64,000 bases of DNA from positions 1 to 64,000 of the forward strand of contig NZ_JAAXCY010000018.1 in the NCBI RefSeq assembly GCF_014230465.1. The letters are read 5' to 3'. The notes under the pieces are model-generated. The model did not search any database and was not told the origin of the DNA. It was given only the letters and a program-made list of their open reading frames with translations. The translations under genes and the position numbers were made by a program. Positions 10,117 to 18,760 of the stretch are shown in pieces (position 1 is the stretch's first letter; each line of letters starts with the position of its first letter). Source of the stretch: Pseudomonas cremoris. GTDB taxonomy: Bacteria; Pseudomonadota; Gammaproteobacteria; Pseudomonadales; Pseudomonadaceae.

Positions 10117-11375
10117 GTGTCGTGAAAGCACGACCGACCCTGCGCTCGGTCATCGGCCGGGGGCACCTGATCCTGGCTTTGGTGGCGGTGAGCCTGGCCA
10201 GCATCTCCCTGACCCTGCTCGGTGTATTGGCGTTGCGGGTCTATGCCGAACACAATCTGCATTTGATCGCTCGCTCCATCAACTACACCGTGGAAGCGGC
10301 GGTGGTGTTCGACGACAGCGCAGCGGCCACAGAGGCCCTCAGCCTGATTGCCTCCACGGAAGAGGTGGCCCAGGCCGAAGTCTTCGATGTCAACGGCAAG
10401 TTGCTGGCGCAGTGGGTACGCCCGGAAACCGGGATGCTCTCGCGGGTTGAACTGGAAATAGCGCACACGTTGCTCGAACAGCCCATCAGCCAACCCATCC
10501 TGCATCAAGGGCGAGTCATCGGCAGCATCCACCTGACTGGCCATGGCGGCAGCCTGCTGCGCTTCCTGATCAGTGGCCTGGCCGGGATCCTGATCTGCAC
10601 CGCCCTCAGTGCCTGGGTTGCGCTGATTCTGGCGCGACGCTTGTTGCGTGGCATTACCGGCCCGTTGCAGAGCTTGGCCAGCGTCGCCCACGCCGCTCGC
10701 AGCGAGCGCGATTTCGACCGTCGCGTGCCGCCTGCGCAAATCGCCGAACTGGACAGTTTGGGCAGCGACTTCAACGCCTTGCTCGGCGAAATGGAAGCCT
10801 GGCAAAACCACCTGCAAAGCGAAAACGAAACCCTCGCCCACCAAGCCAATCACGACAGCCTCACCGGTTTGCCCAACCGTGCGTTCTTCGAGGGCCGTTT
10901 GATTCGTGCCCTGCGCAGTGCGGCCAAGGCCAATGAGCGGGTCGCGGTGCTGTACCTCGACAGCGATCGTTTCAAAGAGATCAATGACAGCTTTGGCCAC
11001 GCCGCCGGTGATGCCGTGTTGGTGGCCGTCGCCGAGCGCGTACGTGCACAACTGCGTGAAGATGACCTGGTGGCCCGCCTGGGCGGTGACGAATTCGCCA
11101 TCCTGCTGGCACCGTTGCACAAGGTCGAAGACGCCCAGCGCATCGCCGACAAAATCATCGCCAGCATGGATGTGCCGATAGCCGTGCCGGGCAACACCCA
11201 GGTGTTGACCTCCCTCAGTATCGGCATCGCCATCTACCCCGATCATGGCGCCACGCCTGGCACTTTGCTGAATGCCGCCGACGCGGCGATGTACCAGGCC
11301 AAACGTTTGTCTTCGGGCGGCCAGCAAACGGCGGAGTCGGAGAACTCCGTCGTCAACGTTCAACACAGGAGTTGA
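10113..11375 (+). CDS. yfiN: Membrane diguanylate cyclase YfiN (TpbB-like)
   Basis: Makes cyclic di-GMP from two GTP and so promotes biofilm formation. The 420 residues show a transmembrane helix near residues 18-40, a periplasmic sensor domain, a second helix near 150-170, a HAMP linker starting at the RRLLRGITGPL stretch, and a C-terminal GGDEF domain with LGGDEF near residue 324. An inhibitory-site motif RxxD (REDD) stands five residues before GGDEF, so product inhibition should be intact. It overlaps yfiR (ATGA) and yfiB follows four bases after its stop. Confidence 0.93.
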   Translation: MSVVKARPTLRSVIGRGHLILALVAVSLASISLTLLGVLALRVYAEHNLHLIARSINYTVEAAVVFDDSAAATEALSLIASTEEVAQAEVFDVNGKLLAQWVRPETGMLSRVELEIAHTLLEQPISQPILHQGRVIGSIHLTGHGGSLLRFLISGLAGILICTALSAWVALILARRLLRGITGPLQSLASVAHAARSERDFDRRVPPAQIAELDSLGSDFNALLGEMEAWQNHLQSENETLAHQANHDSLTGLPNRAFFEGRLIRALRSAAKANERVAVLYLDSDRFKEINDSFGHAAGDAVLVAVAERVRAQLREDDLVARLGGDEFAILLAPLHKVEDAQRIADKIIASMDVPIAVPGNTQVLTSLSIGIAIYPDHGATPGTLLNAADAAMYQAKRLSSGGQQTAESENSVVNVQHRS

Positions 11376-11379
11376 TCCC

Positions 11380-11871
11380 TTGTTCTCGACCGCACGTTTT
11401 ATGTTTATCTCCCTGCTAGTGGCGCTGCTCGCCCTCGGCGGCTGCCAAACGGCGCCACCCAAAGGCCTGACCCCGGCGCAGATCGCCGTGTTGAAGCAGC
11501 AGGGCTTTGAACTCACCGACGAGGGCTGGGCGTTCGGCCTGTCCGGCAAAGTGCTGTTCGGCAGCGATGTCGAGGCGCTCAACAAACCCAGCACCGACAT
11601 CGTCGAACGCATCGGCAAAGCCCTGCTGGGCGTCGGCATCGAACGCGTGCGCGTCGACGGCCACACCGATGCGTCGGGCAAGGAAACCTACAACCAGCAA
11701 CTGTCCTTGCGCCGCGCGAAAAGCGTGGCGGCGGTGTTGACTGGTGTGGGCATGAAGGAAGAAAACATCCAACTGCGCGGCCTGGGCAGCAGCGAGCCGG
11801 TGGCACCGAACACCACGGTGGCGGGGCGCACGGAGAATCGGCGGGTGTCGATTGTGGTGATTGCGGACTGA
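11380..11871 (+). CDS. yfiB: OmpA-family lipoprotein YfiB
   Basis: YfiB is an outer-membrane, peptidoglycan-binding lipoprotein that sequesters YfiR and thereby releases YfiN. The frame is open further upstream inside yfiN, but an AGGAG site at 11368-11372 stands seven bases before a TTG at 11380, which I take as the start; the ATG at 11401 is the alternative. The 163-residue product has a signal peptide with a lipobox ending LALGGC and a C-terminal OmpA-like domain (RVDGHTDASG, LSLRRAKSVA, GRTENRRVSI). It completes the yfiRNB operon. Confidence 0.9.
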   Translation: MFSTARFMFISLLVALLALGGCQTAPPKGLTPAQIAVLKQQGFELTDEGWAFGLSGKVLFGSDVEALNKPSTDIVERIGKALLGVGIERVRVDGHTDASGKETYNQQLSLRRAKSVAAVLTGVGMKEENIQLRGLGSSEPVAPNTTVAGRTENRRVSIVVIAD

Positions 11872-11905
11872 ACCCGTCCCGCCAATCTCAATGTGAAACC
11901 CAATC

Positions 11906-12000
11906 AACTGTGGGAGCTGGCTTGCCGGCGATAGCGGTGTCTCAGTACCGGATGTACTGGCTGATACACAGCCATCGCCGGCAAGCCAGCTCCCACAGTT
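11906..12000. repeat. REP-type inverted repeat pair
   Basis: Two arms of 27 bases (11906-11932 and 11974-12000) carrying the core TGGGAGCTGGCTTGCCGG face each other across a 41-base spacer. The arms are perfect inverted complements over AACTGTGGGAGC and GCCGGCGAT. This is the dispersed palindromic family seen at several other gene ends in the window, in its GCCGGC variant. It lies after yfiB and may protect or end that transcript. Confidence 0.85.
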
Positions 12001-12160
12001 GGTTTTGCGGTGTGCATGAAACAGCGTTTGCTAAGTAATTTCTCCGTAGGAAAGCTCTGCCATGACGAATGTTGATGGCTAGGCTGACGAGGTTTCGCTT
12101 TTTCGCAAATGGTGGGCTTAGTTAAATGAACGCTTCAACTAACCACCGTAAAGGATTGCG

Positions 12161-12687
12161 ATGAACATAAATGTCAGTGATTTCCGGCAAGCAGTGTCCC
12201 ACGTTAGACTTTCAAAATTTGCCTTCGATGAACTTTTGAGCGCAAGAGAGTTGCTAGAATCTGAAAGTCAGGGGGCTCGATTCGATACCAAGACTGCCTA
12301 TATCAATTCTCTACAATCATCCGTCTTAAGTAAGGAACTAGATAGAATCCGAACCATGATCGACCATGAATGCCATGTCTTGGTTCTTGATGGTTTTAAG
12401 GTCGAGAAACTTGAGACCTTGAGTCCGCGCACATCAAGGCGGGAGTGCCGTTAACGGTGGCTCAATGTCAAGCGCTGGACTTTCTGGATACTGTTCTCGA
12501 TCAGTCATCCGTTCAGCAGCGAGTGTTGCTGGAACCAGGGCAGGTACTTATTTCGGCCGATAGTAAGTTTCTTCATACTCGCACGCACTTCATTGACAGG
12601 AATACGCCACGTTGTGTGATAGATGATGCTGAGTCTTTGAGTGATCTAAATCGCTACATGCTACGGATGTGGTTGCGCAAACAATGA
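12161..12687 (+). pseudogene. Decayed TauD/clavaminate-synthase-like 2-oxoglutarate oxygenase gene
   Basis: Two short open frames lie in a locally AT-rich stretch. The first (12161-12454) resembles the N terminus of a TauD-type oxygenase, with HVLVLDGFKVEKL matching the strand that usually reads as a conserved first beta-strand. The second, in another frame (sense from about 12415 to 12687), resembles the C terminus: PGQVLISADSKFLHTRTHF keeps the distal metal His and the 2-oxoglutarate Arg (HTR), and RYMLRMWLRK is the usual ending. The middle of about 150 residues, with the HxD metal motif, is absent. I read this as an internal deletion plus frameshift. Each half could still be translated (ATG 12161, GTG 12445), but no active enzyme would result. 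Confidence 0.6.
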
Positions 12688-12740
12688 TACCTCGATGCCC
12701 ATAGCGTACATCCTCTACTATCCGTCACAAGCCGAGCCCC

Positions 12741-13589
12741 ATGGACAACTCCGATATCGCGATCACGCTGGTCTTGATCTCTGCCTTCATGCACGCCACT
12801 TGGAACGCTGTCGTCCGCGCCGGCAGCAGTCGCTTCATGACCTTGGCCATGGTGGATGGCACCGCGCTGGTGATATGCCTGTTGGCGTTGCCGTTTGTCA
12901 GCGTGCCGAGCCTGGAGGTGTGGGGCTACATTCTCGTCTCCGTGGGACTCAATACGGTCTATCGGCTATTTCTGATCAAAGCCTACGAAACAGGAGATTT
13001 CGGGCAGGTGTACCCGGTGATGCGTGGGATACCGCCGGTACTGGTCGCGTTGTTTTCCTACTTTCTGTTGCATGAGCAGTTGTCACGCGAGGCGCTGGCG
13101 GGTGTGGTGTTGATTTGTGTAGGCATTATCAGCCTGACCTTTGTGCGCAGGATGACGGCGCAGATGCTCAAGCCGATCCTGATGGCGGTGTGTGCCGGGG
13201 CGTTTATCGCGACTTACACGGTGGTGGACGCCAAAGGCGTGAGAGCAAGTGAAACGGTGTTGCAATACATCATCTACCTGACGGTATTCCAGAGCATTCC
13301 GATCCCGGTGCTGGCGTTTTCCAGGGAGCGTTTGGCCTTGATGCGTGCGATACGTGGGCATTGGCGAGTCGGCCTGTTGGGCGGTGTTTTTTACCTGGCG
13401 TCTTACGGATTGGTGTTGTTTGCGTTGTCGCTGGACGCGGTGGCCAAGGTCTCAGCGCTGCGGGAAACCAGTGTTATTATCGGCGCCATTATTGCCGCGC
13501 TGTTCTTTCACGAACGGTTCGGCTGGCGACGGATGCTGTCGGCATTCGTCATTGTTTGCGGGATCATCTTGATCAAAGTGAGCACCTGA
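12741..13589 (+). CDS. EamA/DMT-family membrane transporter
   Basis: A 282-residue, very hydrophobic protein with about ten predicted transmembrane segments arranged as two halves, and the start ITLVLISAFMHATWNAVVRA typical of the drug/metabolite transporter superfamily; this subgroup usually exports amino acids or metabolites, but the substrate cannot be read from sequence. The stop (TGA) overlaps the start of the LysR gene behind it (TGATG), so the two are co-translated and the regulator may act on this transporter. Confidence 0.85.
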   Translation: MDNSDIAITLVLISAFMHATWNAVVRAGSSRFMTLAMVDGTALVICLLALPFVSVPSLEVWGYILVSVGLNTVYRLFLIKAYETGDFGQVYPVMRGIPPVLVALFSYFLLHEQLSREALAGVVLICVGIISLTFVRRMTAQMLKPILMAVCAGAFIATYTVVDAKGVRASETVLQYIIYLTVFQSIPIPVLAFSRERLALMRAIRGHWRVGLLGGVFYLASYGLVLFALSLDAVAKVSALRETSVIIGAIIAALFFHERFGWRRMLSAFVIVCGIILIKVST

Positions 13590-14536
13590 TGGCCCAGCGT
13601 CCGCCTCCCACTCCGATGCTTCAAGCGTTCGTCAGTGCTGCGCAAACCGGTAGCTTTGCGCGTGCGGCGTCGCAGCTTAACCTCACCGCCAGCGCCATCA
13701 GCCATCAAATTGCAGGCCTGGAGGAATGGTGGGGCGTGCAGTTGTTCGAGCGGCATTCGCGCGGCGTCAAGCTGACGTCCGCAGGGCAGGCTTTGTTGCC
13801 GGTCACCGACGGATTTTTCCAGGCGCTGGATGGGGTCCTGCATTCACTCAACCCCGCAAAATCCCGACCGCTGTACCTCTCATGCACGTCCTCGCTCTGC
13901 TCGACATGGCTGATCCCCAGGATGCACGGGTCTCACACTGAGGCTTCGTTCAACCTTGATCTGGTGTTGACCAGCGCCGACATCAACAGCACCAGTCTGG
14001 AAGCGCGTCAATACGATGTCGCGGTGGTGATGGGGTATGGCGATTACCCGGATCATCATGTTGAACTGCTGATGCGTGACGCGGTGTTCCCCGTTTGCTC
14101 GCCGGAATTTCTAAGGGCGAAGGGAGATATTGCGCCGGAAGATGTCGCCCAATACCCACTGATTCATAGGGTGGACGATCAGGTGTGTCCGGGGTGGGAA
14201 AGCTGGTTTGCGTTTCAGGGCCTGCCGACGCCGCCTTATCACCATGGGCCGCGCTTTCCGGATTCGAGCCTGGCGATCAGTCTGGCGGTAAAGGGCACAG
14301 GGATTGCGCTGGGCAGGACTGCGTTGGTGTATGACCAATTGGAAAACGGTGCATTGGTTGCGTTGAAAAGCCCCGTGATGATGTCCCCAGCGGCCTACTA
14401 CATCATTTGTCGAAATGGGCGGCAGTCAGAGCCGGATATTGCGCGGCTGATTGGATGGCTCAAGACCCGTGCGGGTGAGTTCCTGCACGAAGTTCGGGCT
14501 CGGTATCCGCAAATAGCCGGGACCACCGCCATTTAA
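13589..14536 (+). CDS. LysR-family transcriptional regulator (GcvA-like)
   Basis: The 315-residue protein has an N-terminal winged helix-turn-helix (GSFARAASQLNLTASAISHQ, residues about 18-37) and a C-terminal substrate-binding fold; the layout and the WESWF stretch resemble the GcvA group. An upstream in-frame extension to 13361 lies inside the transporter gene; the ATG at 13589, overlapping its stop as TGATG, gives the normal LysR N terminus. Co-directional coupling with the DMT transporter is unusual for LysR genes, which are more often divergent from their target. Confidence 0.9.
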   Translation: MAQRPPPTPMLQAFVSAAQTGSFARAASQLNLTASAISHQIAGLEEWWGVQLFERHSRGVKLTSAGQALLPVTDGFFQALDGVLHSLNPAKSRPLYLSCTSSLCSTWLIPRMHGSHTEASFNLDLVLTSADINSTSLEARQYDVAVVMGYGDYPDHHVELLMRDAVFPVCSPEFLRAKGDIAPEDVAQYPLIHRVDDQVCPGWESWFAFQGLPTPPYHHGPRFPDSSLAISLAVKGTGIALGRTALVYDQLENGALVALKSPVMMSPAAYYIICRNGRQSEPDIARLIGWLKTRAGEFLHEVRARYPQIAGTTAI

Positions 14537-14539
14537 ATG

Positions 14540-14565
14540 TGGGGAGGAGCAGGACTCCTCCCGCA
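14540..14565 (+). terminator. Hairpin between convergent genes
   Basis: GGGAGGAG and CTCCTCCC form a stem around a five-base loop at 14541-14561, flanked by complementary AATG/CATT. It lies just after the LysR stop and ahead of the end of the minus-strand gene, and could serve both directions. There is no long T tract. Confidence 0.5.
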
Positions 14566-14581
14566 TTCGAAAGGTGTTCGC

Positions 14582-14872
14582 TTAACGGCCCGGTGTCATC
14601 GCTTGCGTCAGGTCATCGACCACGGCTTTGCCCATTTCACACAGGTAATGCGCGGCCCACGCGTATTGCTCGCCGCGCACATCCATGGCGGCTTCCATCG
14701 CGAGTTTCTTGGAGTAGAAAAGCAGGGTGGAGGCGTGCTCTAACGCTTCCTCAATGGGCATGCCGGCGTTGACGCGGAACAGGGGTTTTTCGTTTTCGCC
14801 GTAGTCGCCGAAGGTGACGACGCCGAGGGTGGTGATGGAAGAAAGCGGTGGATCGGGGACGATTTTAGTCAT
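14582..14872 (-). CDS. Small Pseudomonas protein, DUF3077/DUF6124-like
   Basis: A 96-residue protein containing the segment PLFRVNAGMPIEEALEHAST, which resembles a family of short proteins known almost only from Pseudomonas (DUF3077/DUF6124) and without known function. No signal peptide or membrane segment is visible; the C-terminal half is predicted helical. Its most striking feature is the upstream region: about 220 bases of dense hairpins (described separately) that would form the 5' leader of its mRNA. An AGG eight bases before the ATG is the only ribosome-site candidate, and a large hairpin ends 24 bases before the start codon. Confidence 0.75.
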   Translation of the reverse strand: MTKIVPDPPLSSITTLGVVTFGDYGENEKPLFRVNAGMPIEEALEHASTLLFYSKKLAMEAAMDVRGEQYAWAAHYLCEMGKAVVDDLTQAMTPGR

Positions 14873-15100
14873 GATCTATACCTGGGAGTTTAGGGAGCCA
14901 CCCACTCATGTCGCTAAACATGAAAGGGTGGCAGCTGTACGCAGGTTAGCGAACCGGACCCAGGACCCGGCAGACCCGAAGGTCTCCCACGCACAGCCGC
15001 CATAACACGACAACGACGAGCATGAAGCGCTTGCCGTTGGAGGCTGTGTCCGGGTTCGGGTCGCTAAACCCGTTCGCTGATGTCAGCGAAGTACGGAGGC
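14873..15100 (-). promoter_or_regulatory. Highly structured putative 5' leader RNA
   Basis: Read on the minus strand toward the start codon at 14872, this stretch holds in order: a perfect eight-base stem (15073-15090); a hairpin with loop TTTAGCGA (15057-15072); a long-range pair between 15042-15049 and 14992-14999; a five-base stem closed by a UUCG tetraloop (14972-14985); a GGTT-CGCT-AACC hairpin (14944-14955); and a two-part hairpin, outer stem GCCACCC (14897-14903 with 14926-14932), inner stem CATG, with the same loop TTTAGCGA. The remainder of the gap, 15101-15186, shows no further feature. It contains no convincing ORF. A cis-acting RNA is the simplest reading; family membership and function are unknown to me. 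Confidence 0.6.
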
Positions 15101-15186
15101 TAATGACTCGAACCCTAAGGCACAATAGGCCGGAGATTCTCTAGGAAACGTCCTGCAAATTAAAGCGAATCATCGTTGATGGCCCT

Positions 15187-16134
15187 TTAATCCGCGAACC
15201 TGATCTCCCGCGTTTCCCCCATCAATAACCCCTGGTTCTGCTCCGTTACCTCGCGGATGTAATCCCACAACAACGTAATCCGCTTCAACTTCCTCAGATC
15301 CTCCCGGCAATACATCCAAAACTGCCGCGTAAGCGTTATCTCCTCCGCCAACACGGGCAACAAGCGCGGATCCTGCGCCGCCAGAAAGCACGGCAATATC
15401 GCCATCGAACGACCTTGCTGCGCCGCCACGTACTGCGCAATCACGCTGGTGCTGCGCAAGCTGGCGCTGGCGCCGGGTACCACATTCGCCAGGTAAAGCA
15501 GCTCCGAGCTGAACGCCAAGTCATCCACATAGCTGATAAACGGATGCTCAGCCAAATCTGCCGGGCGTTGGATGGGCGGGTGCTGGTCGAGGTATTCCTG
15601 GGTCGCGTACAGCTGCAGCTTGTAGTCGCACAGTTTGCAGCACACATAGGGGCCGTGTTCCGGACGTTCCAGGGCGATGACAATGTCGGCTTCGCGCTTG
15701 GACAGGCTGATGAAGTGGGGCAGGGGCAGGATATCCACCGAGATCGCCGGGTAGGTATCGACGAAGTGGCTCAACTGCGGGGTGACGAAGAAGCTGCCGA
15801 AACCTTCGGTGCAGCCCATGCGCACATGGCCGGATAGCGCCACGCCGGAGCCGGACACCTGCTCGCAGGCCATGTGCAAAGTGCTTTCGATGGACTCGGC
15901 ATAGCCCAGCAAACGCTGGCCTTCGGGGGTAAGGACGAAGCCGTTGGTCCGGGATTTTTCGAACAGCAGCGTACCGAGGGACACTTCCAGCGAACTGATG
16001 CGCCGCGACACCGTGGTGTAGTCCACCGCCAGACGCTTGGCGGCGACGCTGGCCTTGCGGGTGCGGGCTACTTCGAGGAAAAACTTCAAGTCATCCCAGT
16101 TCAGGGAGCCCAGCGATGTGATGTTTTTTTGCAT
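15187..16134 (-). CDS. LysR-family regulator, divergent from mmsAB
   Basis: A 315-residue LysR protein: helix-turn-helix near residues 24-45 ([20 protein letters not shown]) and a substrate-binding domain. The open frame runs further upstream to 16209, but the ATG at 16134 gives the usual LysR N terminus. It is transcribed away from mmsA with 133 bases between the two starts, the standard arrangement for a LysR regulator and its target, so it probably controls the valine-degradation genes. In P. aeruginosa the mmsAB regulator is an AraC-type protein; here the neighbour is LysR-type. Confidence 0.9.
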   Translation of the reverse strand: MQKNITSLGSLNWDDLKFFLEVARTRKASVAAKRLAVDYTTVSRRISSLEVSLGTLLFEKSRTNGFVLTPEGQRLLGYAESIESTLHMACEQVSGSGVALSGHVRMGCTEGFGSFFVTPQLSHFVDTYPAISVDILPLPHFISLSKREADIVIALERPEHGPYVCCKLCDYKLQLYATQEYLDQHPPIQRPADLAEHPFISYVDDLAFSSELLYLANVVPGASASLRSTSVIAQYVAAQQGRSMAILPCFLAAQDPRLLPVLAEEITLTRQFWMYCREDLRKLKRITLLWDYIREVTEQNQGLLMGETREIRFAD

Positions 16135-16267
16135 ATTGGACCGGCTTTTATGTTCGTTCTTATTAGAGATTTGCACATCTATACTCCAAAAACTGTCCGA
16201 ACGCCTCATTCTTCAAGGCGATTCAACGCCTTGGTTCTCTAGCATAAATATAAGATTTGGAGACCAC

Positions 16268-17785
16268 ATGAACGCATCTGCCGATATTTCCGTGCAACAG
16301 GTCAAGTTGCTGATCAACGGTGAGTGGGTCGAGTCCAAGACCACCGAGTGGCAAGACATCGTCAACCCCGCCACCCAAGAAGTGCTGGCCAAAGTCCCGT
16401 TCGCCACTGCCGATGAAGTCAACGCCGCCATCGACGCCGCCCATCGCGCCTTCCAGACCTGGAAGCTCACGCCTATCGGCGCACGCATGCGTATCATGCT
16501 CAAGCTGCAAGCCCTGATCCGCGAACACTCCAAGCGCATTGCCGTGGTCCTCAGCAACGAGCAGGGCAAAACCATTGCCGATGCCGAAGGCGATATTTTC
16601 CGTGGCCTGGAAGTGGTAGAACACGCTTGCTCCATCGGCACCTTGCAGATGGGCGAGTTCGCCGAGAACGTCGCCGGTGGCGTCGACACCTACACCCTGC
16701 GCCAACCTATCGGCGTGTGTGCCGGCATCACCCCGTTCAACTTCCCGGCGATGATTCCGCTGTGGATGTTCCCGATGGCCATCGCCTGTGGCAACACCTT
16801 CGTGCTCAAGCCGTCCGAGCAAGACCCGCTATCGACCGTGCTGCTGGTAGAGCTGGCGCTGGAAGCCGGTGTGCCGGCGGGTGTGCTCAACGTGGTGCAT
16901 GGCGGCAAGGACGTGGTGGATGCGCTGTGCACTCACAAAGACATCAAGGCTGTGTCCTTCGTCGGTTCGACGGCGGTCGGTACTCACGTCTACGACTTGG
17001 CCGGCAAACATGGCAAACGCGTGCAGTCGATGATGGGCGCCAAGAACCACGCCGTGGTGCTGCCGGACGCCAACCGCGAACACACCCTTAACGCCCTGGT
17101 CGGTGCCGGTTTCGGCGCGGCGGGCCAACGTTGCATGGCCACCTCGGTGGTGGTGCTGGTGGGCGCCTCCAAGCAATGGCTGCCAGACCTCAAGGCGCTG
17201 GCGCAAAAGCTCAAGGTCAACGCGGGCAGCGAAGCGGGCACGGATGTCGGCCCGGTGATTTCCAAGCGTGCCAAGGCGCGCATCCTGCAACTGATCGAAA
17301 GCGGCGTGAAGGAAGGCGCCAAGCTGGAGCTGGACGGCCGCGACATCAAGGTGCCGGGCTATGAGCAAGGCAACTTTGTCGGCCCAACCCTGTTCTCGGG
17401 CGTGACCACTGACATGCAAATCTACACCCAGGAAATCTTCGGCCCGGTGCTGGTGGTGATCGAAGTCGCGACCCTCGATGAAGCCATCGCGCTGGTCAAT
17501 GCCAACCCGTTCGGCAACGGCACTGGCCTGTTCACCCAGAGCGGTGCGGCGGCACGCAAGTTCCAGAGCGAAATCGACGTGGGCCAGGTGGGCATCAACA
17601 TCCCGATCCCGGTGCCGGTCCCTTTCTTCAGCTTCACCGGTTCCCGTGGTTCCAAGCTCGGCGACCTGGGCCCGTACGGCAAGCAAGTGGTGCAGTTCTA
17701 CACCCAGACCAAAACCGTCACCAGCCGCTGGTTCGATGACGACACGGTCAATGATGGCGTCAACACCACCATCAACCTGCGCTGA
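16268..17785 (+). CDS. mmsA: CoA-acylating methylmalonate-semialdehyde dehydrogenase
   Basis: Oxidises (methyl)malonate semialdehyde to propionyl- or acetyl-CoA with NAD+, the last step specific to valine (and beta-alanine or inositol) breakdown. The 505-residue aldehyde dehydrogenase has the NAD-fold segments [11 protein letters not shown] and [10 protein letters not shown], and the catalytic cysteine near residue 289 in GQRCMA. The subfamily lacks the general-base glutamate of ordinary aldehyde dehydrogenases: the corresponding stretch reads [14 protein letters not shown]. The ATG at 16268 follows a GGAGA site; the frame upstream is in the divergent regulator. It is followed 15 bases later by mmsB. 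Confidence 0.95.
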   Translation: MNASADISVQQVKLLINGEWVESKTTEWQDIVNPATQEVLAKVPFATADEVNAAIDAAHRAFQTWKLTPIGARMRIMLKLQALIREHSKRIAVVLSNEQGKTIADAEGDIFRGLEVVEHACSIGTLQMGEFAENVAGGVDTYTLRQPIGVCAGITPFNFPAMIPLWMFPMAIACGNTFVLKPSEQDPLSTVLLVELALEAGVPAGVLNVVHGGKDVVDALCTHKDIKAVSFVGSTAVGTHVYDLAGKHGKRVQSMMGAKNHAVVLPDANREHTLNALVGAGFGAAGQRCMATSVVVLVGASKQWLPDLKALAQKLKVNAGSEAGTDVGPVISKRAKARILQLIESGVKEGAKLELDGRDIKVPGYEQGNFVGPTLFSGVTTDMQIYTQEIFGPVLVVIEVATLDEAIALVNANPFGNGTGLFTQSGAAARKFQSEIDVGQVGINIPIPVPVPFFSFTGSRGSKLGDLGPYGKQVVQFYTQTKTVTSRWFDDDTVNDGVNTTINLR

Positions 17786-17800
17786 TTCCGGGAGACGACC

Positions 17801-18688
17801 ATGAAGATTGCATTTATCGGCCTGGGCAACATGGGCGCGCCCATGGCCCGCAACCTGATCAAGGCTGGCCACGCGCTGAACCTGTTCGACCTCAATCAGG
17901 CCGTGCTCAAGGAACTCGCTGAGCTGGGCGGCACTATCAGCGACTCACCGCGTGATGCGGCGGGCGGCGCTGAACTGGTGATCACCATGTTGCCGGCCGC
18001 GGCCCATGTGCGCAGTGTTTGGCTGGGTGAAGACGGCGTGCTGGCAGGCATCGGCAAAGGCGTGCCCGCGGTGGATTGCAGCACCATCGACCCGCAGACC
18101 ATCCGCGATGTGGCGGCTGCAGCGGCCAAGCAAGGCGTGACTGTCGCTGATGCGCCGGTGTCCGGCGGCACGGGCGGCGCCCAGGCCGGCACGCTGACCT
18201 TTATGGTCGGCGCCACGCCGGAACTGTTCGCCACCCTGCAACCCGTGCTGGCGCAGATGGGCCGCAACATCGTGCACTGCGGCGATGTGGGCACTGGGCA
18301 AATCGCCAAGATCTGCAACAACCTGCTGCTGGGCATCAGCATGGTCGGCGTCAGCGAAGCCATGGCCCTGGGCGATGCGCTGGGCATCGACACCCAAGTG
18401 CTGGCGGGCATTATCAACAGCTCCACCGGGCGTTGCTGGAGTTCCGACACCTACAACCCATGGCCGGGCGTGATCGAAACGGCGCCGTCGTCGCGCGGTT
18501 ACACCGGTGGGTTCGGTGCCGACCTGATGCTCAAGGACCTGGGCCTGGCCACTGAAGCGGCGCGCCAGGCTAAGCAACCCGTGATCCTCGGCGCCGTGGC
18601 GCAACAGTTGTACCAATCGATGAGTCAGCGTGGGGAAGGGGGCAAGGACTTCTCGGCGATTATCAACAGCTATCGCAAGCCTGAGTAG
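17801..18688 (+). CDS. mmsB: 3-hydroxyisobutyrate dehydrogenase
   Basis: Converts 3-hydroxyisobutyrate to methylmalonate semialdehyde, the substrate of MmsA. The 295-residue protein has the family signature FIGLGNMGAPMARNL at the N terminus, the substrate loop DAPVSGGTGGAQAGTL, and the catalytic lysine in GTGQIAKICNN near residue 171. A GGGAGA ribosome site precedes the ATG, and the 15-base gap to mmsA indicates one operon. Confidence 0.95.
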   Translation: MKIAFIGLGNMGAPMARNLIKAGHALNLFDLNQAVLKELAELGGTISDSPRDAAGGAELVITMLPAAAHVRSVWLGEDGVLAGIGKGVPAVDCSTIDPQTIRDVAAAAAKQGVTVADAPVSGGTGGAQAGTLTFMVGATPELFATLQPVLAQMGRNIVHCGDVGTGQIAKICNNLLLGISMVGVSEAMALGDALGIDTQVLAGIINSSTGRCWSSDTYNPWPGVIETAPSSRGYTGGFGADLMLKDLGLATEAARQAKQPVILGAVAQQLYQSMSQRGEGGKDFSAIINSYRKPE

Positions 18689-18695
18689 GGGCGTA

Positions 18696-18725
18696 TCCGA
18701 GTGCCTCCATGCCTGAGGGCTCGGA
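18696..18725 (+). terminator. Probable hairpin after mmsAB
   Basis: TCCGAG (18696-18701) and CTCGGA (18720-18725) with inner complementary CCTC/GAGG form a stem followed by CGTTT. It lies eight bases after the mmsB stop and faces the end of the convergent gene. Confidence 0.45.
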
Positions 18726-18760
18726 CGTTTATGCTCGCAACAACCTCTCGAGGGCGTCGG

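Noticed and set aside
10068..11681. Long minus-strand open frame (537 codons) opposite yfiN
   Set aside because: It lies fully antisense to yfiN/yfiB, whose proteins have clear domains. Long antisense frames are common in high-G+C DNA; the translation has no recognisable domain.
14873..15186. A known riboswitch
   Set aside because: The hairpins do not match any riboswitch aptamer I know (TPP, FMN, SAM, cobalamin, glycine), so it is left as an unassigned leader.
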